NCBI GenBank assembly: GCA_023957375.1
Contig: JAMLHB010000002.1
Location: forward strand, 310,001 to 374,000
Source: Flavobacteriales bacterium
GTDB lineage: Bacteria; Bacteroidota; Bacteroidia; Flavobacteriales_F; PHOS-HE28
Direction: 5' to 3'
Length of the DNA: 64,000 nucleotides
This document shows, one piece after another, positions 35,314 through 43,798 of the stretch. Every line of letters begins with the position of its first letter. The first letter of the stretch is position 1. The position numbers were made by a program, and so were the translations under genes. Under the pieces are notes generated by a model. That model was not told where the DNA came from. It ran no database searches and saw nothing but the letters and a program-made list of their open reading frames with translations.

Positions 35314-37830
35314 CTACTTGCTTGCCTTCGCATCCAGGTGCTCCATGGCCTTCAGGCCGCGTTGCAAAAAGGCGCTGTACTCCTGGGCGTCCGGGGTGTA
35401 GCCCACGGGGTCGGTGAGCAACTTGCCGTCAGGGCTCAGCAGTGCATAGTATGGCTGGCTGTTGTTGATGAACGTTTCGGTTTGCAGCGTGCTCCACTTG
35501 TTGCCCACGGTTACCAAGCGTTTCTGCTTACCGGAGCAGGTGGTATAATCGCGCTGCTCTTCCGCCGGAAGCGCGGTCTTGTCATCCACGTACAGGGAGA
35601 TCAGGACGTACTCCTTGTCGATCTGCTGGTGCACACCTTTCACAGGCCACACGTGCTCCTCCATCTTGCGGCAGTTCACGCAGGCATAACCGGTGAAATC
35701 GAGCAGGATGGGTTTACCGGTAGCCCTGGCTTGGGCCATTCCGGCCTCCAGGTCGTGGTAGCAATCGAAGCCGCTGGGGCATTCCTTGGGCATGATCCAG
35801 CTGTAGCCCACGGGCGGGGCCAGGCCGCTCATGAGCTTCATGGTGGTGAAGGTGTTGTTGGTCTTGTCGGTCCGGAAGCCCATGGCCAAGTAAATGGTGA
35901 AGGCCGTGAACACGGCAGCAAATCCCCAGCGTAGCGGGGAGACCTTGGTGAGCGGGCTATCGTGCGGGAAGCGCAATTTTCCGAGCAGGTACAGCACGAT
36001 GCCCAAGGCGCAGAGCACCCAGATGGCCATGAACACTTCGTAGGGCACGATGCGCCATCCCTTCACCAAGTCGGCATTGCTGAGGAATTTGAAGGCCAAG
36101 GCCACCTCGGCGAAGCCCAGCACCACCTTCACGCTGTTCAGCCAACTGCCGGACTTGGGCAGGGAGTTGAGCCACCCGGGGAACATGGCGAAGAGCGCGA
36201 ATGGCAAGGCCAAGGCCAAACCAAAGGCGCCCATGCCCACAGTGAGCTGCCAGGCTCCTCCGTCGCTGGTAAGCGCCCCCGCCAGCAGGGAACCCAGGAT
36301 GGGGCCGGTGCAGGAGAAGGAGACCAGGGCCAGGGTAAGGGCCATGAAGAAGATGCCGATGCCCCCGCCGAACCGGCTGGCATTGGTGTCCATCTTGTTC
36401 ACCCAGCTGGCCGGCAGGGTGATCTCGAAGTAGCCGAAGAAGGAGATGGCGAAAACGATGAAGATGATGAAGAAGAAGATGTTCAGCCAGGGGTTGGTGC
36501 TGATCTCATTGAAGATCTCCGGGCTCACCGACCCCAGGACGTGGAACGGAATGCTAAAGAGCAGGTAGATCAGCAGAATGAAGCCACCGTACGTGATGGC
36601 GTTGCGCAGGCCCTTGGCCTTGTCTTCGCTGCCCTTGGTGAAGAAGCTCACGGTGAGCGGGATCATGGGGAACACGCACGGGGTGAGCAAGGCGATCAGC
36701 CCGCCGATGAAGCCCAGGAAGAAGATGTTCCACAACGACCCGTTTTTGCGCACTTGGGTATCGATGGTATCGGTATCGCCCCGCAGCACGGGTGCGTCCA
36801 AGTCCACTTTGGCCAGCTTGAGGTCGCAGCCCTGCCCGGAAGCTTCACCGCCCCCTTGCTGGTTTCCAATGACCGATGCTCCCGTGGCGGGGATGATCTG
36901 AAAGGGTAGCGGGTCCGGGAATACGCACCGGGCATTGTCGCAAGCCATGAAGTCGATGGACCCCTTGATCGGCTCCATGGGGTCCATCACCTGCATTTCA
37001 CGGCTGTAGGTGACCTCCTTGTAAAACTTGCGTACCACAATACCAAACAGCTCATCCATGCCCTCGTGCATGTTGGGCCCGCTCTCCATGGTTTCGCCGA
37101 GGGGTATCGCACTCCCGGTGGTATCGAACTGTATGTGCGTGGGGATGGGCCCTTCCCCGAAGGAGACCTGCGAGTACACGCCCCACGGGTCGTCGATCGT
37201 GGCCTTGAGGTCCACCCTCCATTTGCCGCCGCCCAGCTCCTGGGCGGAAATGGTCCACTTCACCGGCTCCAGAATGCCTTGCTCCTGCCCCGGGCCATTG
37301 CTTGCCTGCACCGCCATCGCGTCGGCCTTGATCGGGAGCGCACCCATGGTGGCCCCGCCGGTGGACGGGATGACGCTGAAGTACACCGGATCGGGGAAAA
37401 TGCAGGCTTCGTCATTGCACGTCATGAAATCGAACCGGCCGGTAACTGGGCTTTCCGGGGAGGTGGTTCGGATGCGCTGGGTAAAGACGGCCTGCCCGGC
37501 GAACTTCTTCACCTTCATTTCAAATACCGGGTCCATGCCTTCCTTTACATGCGTACCCTTTTCCGAGGTGCCGCCTTCCAAGGTGAAGGTGGACAGGGTG
37601 TCAAAAGCGAAGGTGGTGGGCATGGGGCCCATTTCACCGAAATGTTGCTGCGAGTACACGTACCAGCCATTGTCGGCAGTTGCCGTGAAGGTGATGTCCC
37701 ATGCATCCGGCCCGGCATTGGATGCGGTGATGGCCCATTTCACGGGATCCTGGGCCGCAGGTTGTGCGCCCGGTTGTGCCAAGGCTGCGAAGGGAGCCGA
37801 TAAGAGGGCGGCTATGGCGATCGGTCGCAT
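35314..37830 (-). CDS. dsbD: Thiol:disulfide interchange protein DsbD with two N-terminal domains
   Basis: An 838-residue protein that carries electrons from cytoplasmic thioredoxin to periplasmic thiols. After a signal peptide there are two DsbD-N-like domains in tandem (about residues 28-155 and 190-320), each ending in a Cys pair pattern: FMTCNDEACIFPDPVYF and FMACDNARCVFPDPLPF. The membrane domain has eight or so helices with LTPCVFPMIPLTVSFF and FSCTGPILGSLLAG, the two redox Cys positions. The C-terminal thioredoxin-like domain has CVNC at 717-720. A third copy of the N-domain is encoded separately three bases upstream. Confidence 0.93.
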   Translation of the reverse strand: MRPIAIAALLSAPFAALAQPGAQPAAQDPVKWAITASNAGPDAWDITFTATADNGWYVYSQQHFGEMGPMPTTFAFDTLSTFTLEGGTSEKGTHVKEGMDPVFEMKVKKFAGQAVFTQRIRTTSPESPVTGRFDFMTCNDEACIFPDPVYFSVIPSTGGATMGALPIKADAMAVQASNGPGQEQGILEPVKWTISAQELGGGKWRVDLKATIDDPWGVYSQVSFGEGPIPTHIQFDTTGSAIPLGETMESGPNMHEGMDELFGIVVRKFYKEVTYSREMQVMDPMEPIKGSIDFMACDNARCVFPDPLPFQIIPATGASVIGNQQGGGEASGQGCDLKLAKVDLDAPVLRGDTDTIDTQVRKNGSLWNIFFLGFIGGLIALLTPCVFPMIPLTVSFFTKGSEDKAKGLRNAITYGGFILLIYLLFSIPFHVLGSVSPEIFNEISTNPWLNIFFFIIFIVFAISFFGYFEITLPASWVNKMDTNASRFGGGIGIFFMALTLALVSFSCTGPILGSLLAGALTSDGGAWQLTVGMGAFGLALALPFALFAMFPGWLNSLPKSGSWLNSVKVVLGFAEVALAFKFLSNADLVKGWRIVPYEVFMAIWVLCALGIVLYLLGKLRFPHDSPLTKVSPLRWGFAAVFTAFTIYLAMGFRTDKTNNTFTTMKLMSGLAPPVGYSWIMPKECPSGFDCYHDLEAGMAQARATGKPILLDFTGYACVNCRKMEEHVWPVKGVHQQIDKEYVLISLYVDDKTALPAEEQRDYTTCSGKQKRLVTVGNKWSTLQTETFINNSQPYYALLSPDGKLLTDPVGYTPDAQEYSAFLQRGLKAMEHLDAKASK

Positions 37831-37833
37831 GGT

Positions 37834-38307
37834 TCAATGAAGGGATGGTGGGACGTTCAAGGTAAACTCCACGGTTTTCGGCGGCAGGCAGGTTCTGTCA
37901 TTGCACGCCATGTACTCCACGGTTCCGCTTACCATAAAGGCTTCGGTTGTTGTCCGCCTGATGTTCTGGGTGAAGGTGGCCTTGCCGGCATGGTATTTTA
38001 CCGGCATGGCAAAGGCAGTATCGAAGGCTTCCGTTGCGGGTGGCGCCATGAGCGCACCTGCCAAGTGGTAGCGTTGCCCATCGCCCAAGGTGATCACCGT
38101 GGGCAAGGGGCCCTCGTCAGCCTGCAGGTCCAGCGCGTAGATGTGCCAGCCGGGCCCGCAATCCGCCGTCAACAGTACCTGAACCGTGTCGCTGCCCAAC
38201 GCTGTGGCCGCAAACGTCCAGGTCACCGGCCCGCCTGCCATGACCACTCCCCACAGGCCCATGGCCAGTGCCAACAGGAACATACGGATGGGCTGCATGT
38301 TGGGCAT
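37834..38307 (-). CDS. Stand-alone DsbD N-terminal-domain-like protein
   Basis: A 157-residue exported protein with a signal (MPNMQPIRMFLLALAMGLWG...). One DsbD-N-type domain ends in YMACNDRTCLPPKTVEFTL, the same Cys-x5-Cys layout as in the adjacent dsbD product. It lies three bases upstream of dsbD and is surely in the same operon. It may take electrons from DsbD to a periplasmic target, or act as a partner domain; this is inferred from similarity and position. I chose the ATG at 38307; the longer open frame upstream is antisense to nothing known but has no signal peptide. Confidence 0.82.
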   Translation of the reverse strand: MPNMQPIRMFLLALAMGLWGVVMAGGPVTWTFAATALGSDTVQVLLTADCGPGWHIYALDLQADEGPLPTVITLGDGQRYHLAGALMAPPATEAFDTAFAMPVKYHAGKATFTQNIRRTTTEAFMVSGTVEYMACNDRTCLPPKTVEFTLNVPPSLH

Positions 38308-38372
38308 GCCCCAAAAGTACCGACCACGGTGCGGACAACCGGCAATCAATGCCCTGCCGATCGTGATCCTTG

Positions 38373-39701
38373 TCACAAGGGCCGGTAGGCGAGCCGTAAC
38401 ACTTCTTTGGTATTGGCTGCCGGGGAGTGCCCTTCCGCCACGCGGTGGCCCACGAGCCAAATGATGCGTTCACCACTGGCAAGCACATAAGTTCCTGGTT
38501 TCGTGCTACTGTCCGCATGGCCGTCGGTGAGGATGTCGCTGATGAGCTTGGACCCGCGCAAGCCGATGGGCCGCATGCGTTCCCCATGGCGCCATGGCCG
38601 AAGTACCAGGGGAAAATCCAGCGTCGCGAGATCCAGCCATGCCGTGTTCATTCCCTCTCCCAGGTCCACGTTGGAAGCAAGGACGGTGGCCCACTTGAAC
38701 GGCCCGGCGGAGCCCTGGGGCAAGTGCTCCCGGAAAATGGTGAAAGTGGGAAAGCCAACCGGCCCATGGTCCACGACCAAGGCCTCGCGGTCCAGCGTGG
38801 CCCAGCGCCTCCCTATTTGGAACCGGGAACCAGTGGCACCGCTCTCCACGGCCTCCATGATCCGCACCACCAGGTCCGGGTGGGGGCTGTCCGGGCGGAG
38901 CAGGTGCAGGAGCAGGAGCTGCGGCGCCGCACTGCGTTTCAAGGTTTTCAGGGGGACGCTCAGGCTGCCATCGGTCCCGGGGCGGATGGTGCGGGCTTCG
39001 TGTTCCAACTGGCGCGAGGCTGTCCGGGCCAGGCCGTGCAGGGCTTCCGCGCTGTGCGCAAGCGCGTTCCGTGCCCCCGGCCTGAGGTCTTCCAAGAATG
39101 GAACCAGCTCATTGCGCACGCGGTTGCGCAGATACTTGGGGTCCCTGTTGCTGGCATCCTCGCGAAACGCAATGCCATGGGCCGCCGCATAGGCCGCAAT
39201 TTCCTTTCGCCCCACGCCCAGCAACGGCCTGCACACGCGGCCCTCCTCCAGCCGGGTGACCGCCGGCATGCCGTTCCAGCCCCGCGCACCAATGCCGCGA
39301 AGCAGATGCAGCAGCAGCGTTTCGGCCCTGTCGTCGGCATGGTGGCCCAAGGCGATCACCGGCGGGCCTTCGCGCAGCAGGGCCTTGAACCATTGGTAAC
39401 GCAGCTGCCGCGCGGCCATCTGCACCGAGCTTCCGTCGGCCACGGACTTCACGTCCACGCGCACCGCACGGAAAGGCAACCCCAATTTGCCGGCTTGCGC
39501 CTCCACAAAGGCACGGTCGGCATCGCTTTCGGCGCCGCGCAGGCCATGGTCCACATGGGCCACCTGTACGGGGTGGCCCAGGCAGTGAAGCACGTGCAGG
39601 AGCACCATGCTGTCCACGCCGCCGCTCACGGCCACCCACACCGGTTCACCGGATTTCAGCATGGCCTCGCGCCGGATGGTGCGCCGGACTTCAGCAAGCA
39701 T
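38373..39701 (-). CDS. tilS: tRNA(Ile)-lysidine synthase
   Basis: A 442-residue enzyme that converts C34 of the CAT-anticodon tRNA-Ile to lysidine with ATP. The PP-loop motif AVSGGVDSMVLLH is at residues 24-36. VAHVDHGLRGAESDADRAFV and ALGHHADDRAETLLLHLLRGIGARGWNGM follow, with RPLLGVGRKEIAAYAAAHGI and REDASNRDPKYLRNRVRNELVPFL. The C-terminal domain (LRPWRHGERMRPIGLRGSKLISDILTD) is complete. I chose the ATG at 39701, which overlaps the end of pabB by 11 bases. Confidence 0.95.
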   Translation of the reverse strand: MLAEVRRTIRREAMLKSGEPVWVAVSGGVDSMVLLHVLHCLGHPVQVAHVDHGLRGAESDADRAFVEAQAGKLGLPFRAVRVDVKSVADGSSVQMAARQLRYQWFKALLREGPPVIALGHHADDRAETLLLHLLRGIGARGWNGMPAVTRLEEGRVCRPLLGVGRKEIAAYAAAHGIAFREDASNRDPKYLRNRVRNELVPFLEDLRPGARNALAHSAEALHGLARTASRQLEHEARTIRPGTDGSLSVPLKTLKRSAAPQLLLLHLLRPDSPHPDLVVRIMEAVESGATGSRFQIGRRWATLDREALVVDHGPVGFPTFTIFREHLPQGSAGPFKWATVLASNVDLGEGMNTAWLDLATLDFPLVLRPWRHGERMRPIGLRGSKLISDILTDGHADSSTKPGTYVLASGERIIWLVGHRVAEGHSPAANTKEVLRLAYRPL

Positions 39702-40914
39702 GGCCCAGGGCGTTGAGCACCGAACGCGCCTTGTGTTCACACTCCTCCCATTCCAGCACCGGGTCACTGGCGGCAGTGAGGGCACCTCCGGTAAGCAGTG
39801 CAGCCTCCCCGGTGGCGGCATCCCAGGTGATGGTGCGGATCACCACGTTCAGGTCGGCGGTATTCCCGGGCAGGAAAAAGCCCATGGTCCCGCTGTACAA
39901 GCCGCGCGCCATGTCCTCCGTTCCATCGATCAATTGCATGGCGCGCACCTTGGGAGCCCCGGTCATGCTGGCCATGGGGAAGGTGGCCCTGAGGATCTGC
40001 ATGGGCGTGGCACCCGGCCTGATCCGCGCACTGGCGGAGCTCACCATCTGGTGTACGTTGGGGAAGGTTTTCACGGCACAAAGTTCACCCACTTGCACGG
40101 AGCCCGGCACCGCCACGCGGCCCAGATCGTTGCGCGCCACGTCCAGGGCCATGATGTTCTCGCTTCGCTCCTTGGCATCCGCGGCCAGTTCCTCCACCAG
40201 TGCCCGGTCCTCCGCTTCCCCCAACCCCCGGGGCCGGGTTCCCTTCATCGGTTGGGTGAAGATCCGTCCTTGTTCCAAGCGGAAGAAACGCTCCGGGCTG
40301 GCACACAGGGCAAAGTGGTTTCCCCAGCGGAGAAAGGCCGCGTGTGGCGCATCCGTATACCGCACCAAGCGCTCAAATGCCGCGTAGGGGTTCAATTCAG
40401 GCAGCAGCGCTGTACGCCTGGTGCAATAATTCACCTCGTAGATATCGCCCCGGTGCACGTGTTGCAACAAGGTACTTGCTTGCTGCAGGTAGCGTTCCCG
40501 TGGCGTCGTACGTGTCCAACGGGCCGGCCCCACGGGTGGTAGGGGGCCAGGTGCACGCAGGAACGACCGGAGGAAGGCACGGGCTTCGCCCCCGGCCCCC
40601 GGGGTGGCCCAATAGGCGGCCATGCCTTTGGCCAAATGCACAGTGATCCGTGGGGTCCACCATGCCGAGCGCGGGAAGCCGTCCTGCACCGGATGCTTGG
40701 TCGAAAGGTCTTCGAACTCGTTCTTCAGATCATATCCGGCGAATCCAAAACAGGGTTGTTCCCCCCAATCGGGTCCGGCGGAGGAAGTTCCCTCGCGCCC
40801 CAACCCGATCCACCATTCATTCCGGTCACCCACCCTTCGGGCCAGCACGGTGTCCCACTGCGCCAAGGCGGACCGGTCCACTATGCCATTCCACTCAGCC
40901 TTGCCGTGCTCCAT
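39691..40914 (-). CDS. pabB: Aminodeoxychorismate synthase component I
   Basis: A chorismate-binding enzyme of 407 residues from the ATG at 40914. With a glutamine amidotransferase it turns chorismate into 4-amino-4-deoxychorismate for folate. Landmarks: GDIYEVNYCTRR, CASPERFFRLEQGRIFTQPMKGTRPRG, ENIMALDVARNDLGRVA, ATFPMASMTGAPKVRAMQLI and GLYSGTMGFFLPG. This fits with folC elsewhere in the window. An IS5-family element has inserted exactly at the start codon: the ATG is kept by the target duplication, but everything upstream is now IS sequence. An in-frame ATG inside the IS end (40947) would add 11 residues. Expression may depend on the IS or on tilS-side promoters and could be lost. Confidence 0.92.
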   Translation of the reverse strand: MEHGKAEWNGIVDRSALAQWDTVLARRVGDRNEWWIGLGREGTSSAGPDWGEQPCFGFAGYDLKNEFEDLSTKHPVQDGFPRSAWWTPRITVHLAKGMAAYWATPGAGGEARAFLRSFLRAPGPLPPVGPARWTRTTPRERYLQQASTLLQHVHRGDIYEVNYCTRRTALLPELNPYAAFERLVRYTDAPHAAFLRWGNHFALCASPERFFRLEQGRIFTQPMKGTRPRGLGEAEDRALVEELAADAKERSENIMALDVARNDLGRVAVPGSVQVGELCAVKTFPNVHQMVSSASARIRPGATPMQILRATFPMASMTGAPKVRAMQLIDGTEDMARGLYSGTMGFFLPGNTADLNVVIRTITWDAATGEAALLTGGALTAASDPVLEWEECEHKARSVLNALGHAC

Positions 40915-40916
40915 AT

Positions 40917-42130
40917 GGGTACCTCTAAAAACTCTGTCCTCCGTCACGATGTTGCGTTTTGGATGGAATTCAAGCGGAGCGTGTCAAGTTTTTGTATTGA
41001 ATCCTGGGCTTTTTCGATGCGTTCGGGCGCACGTTCCCCTTCAGATAGCGCGTAGCTGAATGCTGCGGAACATGTTGTAGGTGATGTTCACCAAGCCGTT
41101 CATGGCGTGTACGCGTGCCTTTCCGATGACATGGAGGTACATCCCGTTCATGCTCATCTCCATGAAGCCGAAGATGTGCTCCACCCGTGCCCGTGTCTTG
41201 GATTTCGTGCGGTTGGATGCCTTCTGAGCATCATCAAGCGGCTTGTTCCGGTAGCCTTTCTCATGCACGTGGTTCTTCATGCCTGTCTTCCCGATGGCCT
41301 GCTCTTGCTCCTTCCCTACATAGGCAGAATCTCCATGCATCGGCTGGCCCTCGTCTGTGCTTTTGTCCAACAATGCTTCAAGTGCTTGGCTATCATGCAC
41401 GCTGGCATCGGTGGTGACATACCGTAAAATGAGTTTGCTGCCGCTGTCCGCTTTCACGTGGTTCTTGTAGCCGAAATAGTTCACCCCGTTCTTCTTCGTC
41501 CAGCGCGCCTCAACGTCCTTTTGTGCTCTGCGGGGTGCATGCTCGGCGATACTTTCCGGAATCCCACCCTCCTTGATCGTCTTGTTGTCGTCACGGCTGT
41601 TGCGCTGTCTTGGCACCTCAACGAACGAGGCGTCCACGATGCGGCCTTCATTGACAATGAGTCCCAACCGCGCAAGTTCTCCAAGGAACCGTTCGAAGCA
41701 TTTATCCACCAACCCTAGGTCGGTGATCCGCTCACGGAAGTTCCATACCGTACGACTATCAGGCACATCGTCCGAGATGGTCAGGCCCAGGAAGCGCATG
41801 AACGACATGCGGTCGTTGATCTGGAACTCCACCTGGTCATCCGACAGGTTGTAGTACCGCTGAAGGATCAGCACCTTGAACATCAACACATAGTCGTAAG
41901 GAAGGCGACCACCCTTGCCCGCTGGTTCGCGATGAAGGCCATCGGTGAGCAGTTCGCGGAAGACCTCGAAATCCACTTCACGGCCCAGCCGTTCCAACGG
42001 GTCCCCTAACTGGGTGAGTCGGCTCAACCGGATGTCTTGATCGAAAAAGCCGTAGTCCCGATGCCGCTTGAATCGTTTCATGCCGCGAAGAACGGATCAA
42101 ATGACCAATTCTGGGTTTTTAGAGGTGCCC
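40917..42130 (-). mobile_element. Complete IS5-family insertion sequence, 1214 bp
   Basis: The terminal inverted repeats are GGGTACCTCTAAAAACTC (left) and GGGCACCTCTAAAAACCC (right, read inward), with two mismatches in 18. The 4-bp direct repeat ATAT flanks it at 40913-40916 and 42131-42134. It has one transposase gene, intact. The insertion falls at the start codon of pabB. Confidence 0.93.
41041..42081 (-). CDS. IS5 family transposase
   Basis: A 346-residue DDE transposase: N-terminal DUF772-like domain (PYDYVLMFKVLILQRYYNLSDDQVEFQI), first Asp in IVDASFVEVP, second Asp in MHGDSAYVGKE, and Glu in RARVEHIFGFMEMSM with the Y(2)R(3)E(6)K-like spacing. The frame is complete and ends with LRAI. 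It fills the element between the inverted repeats. No frameshift is seen, so the element may be active. Confidence 0.95.
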   Translation of the reverse strand: MKRFKRHRDYGFFDQDIRLSRLTQLGDPLERLGREVDFEVFRELLTDGLHREPAGKGGRLPYDYVLMFKVLILQRYYNLSDDQVEFQINDRMSFMRFLGLTISDDVPDSRTVWNFRERITDLGLVDKCFERFLGELARLGLIVNEGRIVDASFVEVPRQRNSRDDNKTIKEGGIPESIAEHAPRRAQKDVEARWTKKNGVNYFGYKNHVKADSGSKLILRYVTTDASVHDSQALEALLDKSTDEGQPMHGDSAYVGKEQEQAIGKTGMKNHVHEKGYRNKPLDDAQKASNRTKSKTRARVEHIFGFMEMSMNGMYLHVIGKARVHAMNGLVNITYNMFRSIQLRAI

Positions 42131-42134
42131 ATAT

Positions 42135-42427
42135 GTCTTGCAAGGATAAGTCCGCCTGCGCCTAGTCCCCTGTGCATGGCATCTTGTACAACGGTGAAAA
42201 AGCACTTGGCGGCCCTGCTCAGGCAACCAACGGCACCTTCGTGCGTCTTTCCCTTGCCCCGCCCCCCAAACCCACCTTTGGCAGGCTTCGCACCCTTCGG
42301 ATGCACTTGGCCACCCCCGCTGCACGGCTGCCCCTACCCACCAACCGGTTGGTACCGCCGCTTATGCGATGCCCTGTTCAGGCCGAGCATATTTTGATTA
42401 CTTTAGCATTGCCCTAAACCCCTGCCA
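42135..42427. other. Former upstream region of pabB and leader of the next T9SS gene
   Basis: This stretch was adjacent to pabB before the IS insertion. On the minus strand a frame (42306 down to the IS) is open and in register with the pabB ATG across the insertion site, but its Gly/Lys-rich translation (KGAKPAKGGFGGRGKGK) does not look like a pabB N-terminus. Near the other end, TACTTTAG (about 42398) is a weak -7 candidate for the plus-strand gene. Confidence 0.35.
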
Positions 42428-43765
42428 ATGAACAAACTCGTTACCCTGGCCCTCGGTACCGCAGCTGCGTTCTCCGCCCATGGACAAGCCGCGCGGCTCG
42501 TGTTCAACAATGCCTCGGCCACCATGGGTAACCACCCATGGGTGGTGTTCAGCCCCACCAGCCCGGGCGCCTACTTGGTGATCGACAACCCGGCCACCAC
42601 CGGCATTACCCAGTTGGTGACCACCAGCGGCGTGCCGGTGATCAAGAGCGAGCACGAGCAGAACAAGACGCGGTGGGCGGTTGGGAGCGGCACTGGCACG
42701 TACACGGTCCCGTTCTCCACCACCAGTGCGGTGGCCATGCCGCTATCGGTGCAAGTGACCACCGCCGGCAGTGCAGATGGCTCTCTGGTTTTTTCCACCT
42801 ACAACAGTTTGGCGGTAGGAACCCCGGTAAACGCCGGATACGACAACAATGGGTACAGGCCCAGCGATGTGACGCACATGCATGACGAACCCACCGGCAC
42901 GGCGAACAACTCCAGCAATGCCATCGATCGGTTCTGGATCATCGATGCGGGGGAAGGAAGTTACGCCTACACGACCAAACCGGCGGTCAACATCACCTTC
43001 GGGTTCGACCCGGTGGAGACGAACGGGAACGGCGGCAACGACCCCGCCATCCAAGCTGCCAACGGGAATTTGGTGGCCCAGCGCTTCAACTCCTCCTTGG
43101 GCTTGTGGTACGATATTCTGCCCCTGGGGGCGCAAAGTGGCAACACCGTTGGAAGTGTCAACCCGGCACCGGCCGATTTCCTGCGCAGTTGGACGCTCTC
43201 CAACAAGAACCTGCCGTTGCCCATCACCTTGGCGGCGTGGGAGGGCCGCTGTGATGGTGGTGCCGTGAAGCTGGCCTGGACCACCGCGTCGGAGCAGGAC
43301 AACCTGTTCTTCACCATCGAGAAAAGCCGCAATGCCACCGATTGGGCCGCCATCGGCACCGTGCCCGGAGCGGTGAACAGCAGCCAGATGATCCAGTACT
43401 CGTTCGTGGACGAGGATGCCCACGGTTTGGCCTATTACCGGCTGCGCCAAACCGACATCAACGGCAGCAGCACGGTGAGCAACACCCTTGCGGTGGGCTG
43501 CGGAACGGGCAACGGCACCGCCATCGTGAACGCTTGGGATGACGGCGGTTACCTGAACCTGGTGGTCTCTTCCACCATTGACGGTGCTTATGACCTGGTG
43601 CTGATGGATGCCCAAGGCAAGGTGATGGCCAGCCGCGGTGCCCAAACGATCAACACCGGTACCACCACCCTGCGCGTGGACAAGCGGGACATCGCCACCG
43701 GCATCTATGTGGTGCAGCTGTACAACAGCACCAACATGATGAGCCGCCGGGTACACTTGGAATAA
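42428..43765 (+). CDS. Secreted protein with T9SS sorting domain
   Basis: A 445-residue protein with a signal peptide (MNKLVTLALGTAAAFSAHGQ). The first 270 residues are beta-rich and unknown. From about residue 275 comes a module common before T9SS tails in this phylum (LPLPITLAAWEGRCDGGAVK, LAWTTASEQDNLFFTIEKSR, YYRLRQTDINGSSTVSNTLAV), and then the C-terminal domain (YDLVLMDAQGKVMASRGAQT ... GIYVVQLYN). It is a single gene between the IS5 element and the convergent lnt. Function unknown. Confidence 0.85.
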   Translation: MNKLVTLALGTAAAFSAHGQAARLVFNNASATMGNHPWVVFSPTSPGAYLVIDNPATTGITQLVTTSGVPVIKSEHEQNKTRWAVGSGTGTYTVPFSTTSAVAMPLSVQVTTAGSADGSLVFSTYNSLAVGTPVNAGYDNNGYRPSDVTHMHDEPTGTANNSSNAIDRFWIIDAGEGSYAYTTKPAVNITFGFDPVETNGNGGNDPAIQAANGNLVAQRFNSSLGLWYDILPLGAQSGNTVGSVNPAPADFLRSWTLSNKNLPLPITLAAWEGRCDGGAVKLAWTTASEQDNLFFTIEKSRNATDWAAIGTVPGAVNSSQMIQYSFVDEDAHGLAYYRLRQTDINGSSTVSNTLAVGCGTGNGTAIVNAWDDGGYLNLVVSSTIDGAYDLVLMDAQGKVMASRGAQTINTGTTTLRVDKRDIATGIYVVQLYNSTNMMSRRVHLE

Positions 43766-43798
43766 GCGGCCCCCATTGCATCGGGTGGTTGAAGACGG

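Noticed and set aside
42135..42306. N-terminal part of pabB beyond the IS5 insertion
   Set aside because: The frame is open and in register, but its Gly/Lys-rich translation does not resemble chorismate-binding enzymes, and an ATG is present exactly at the junction.
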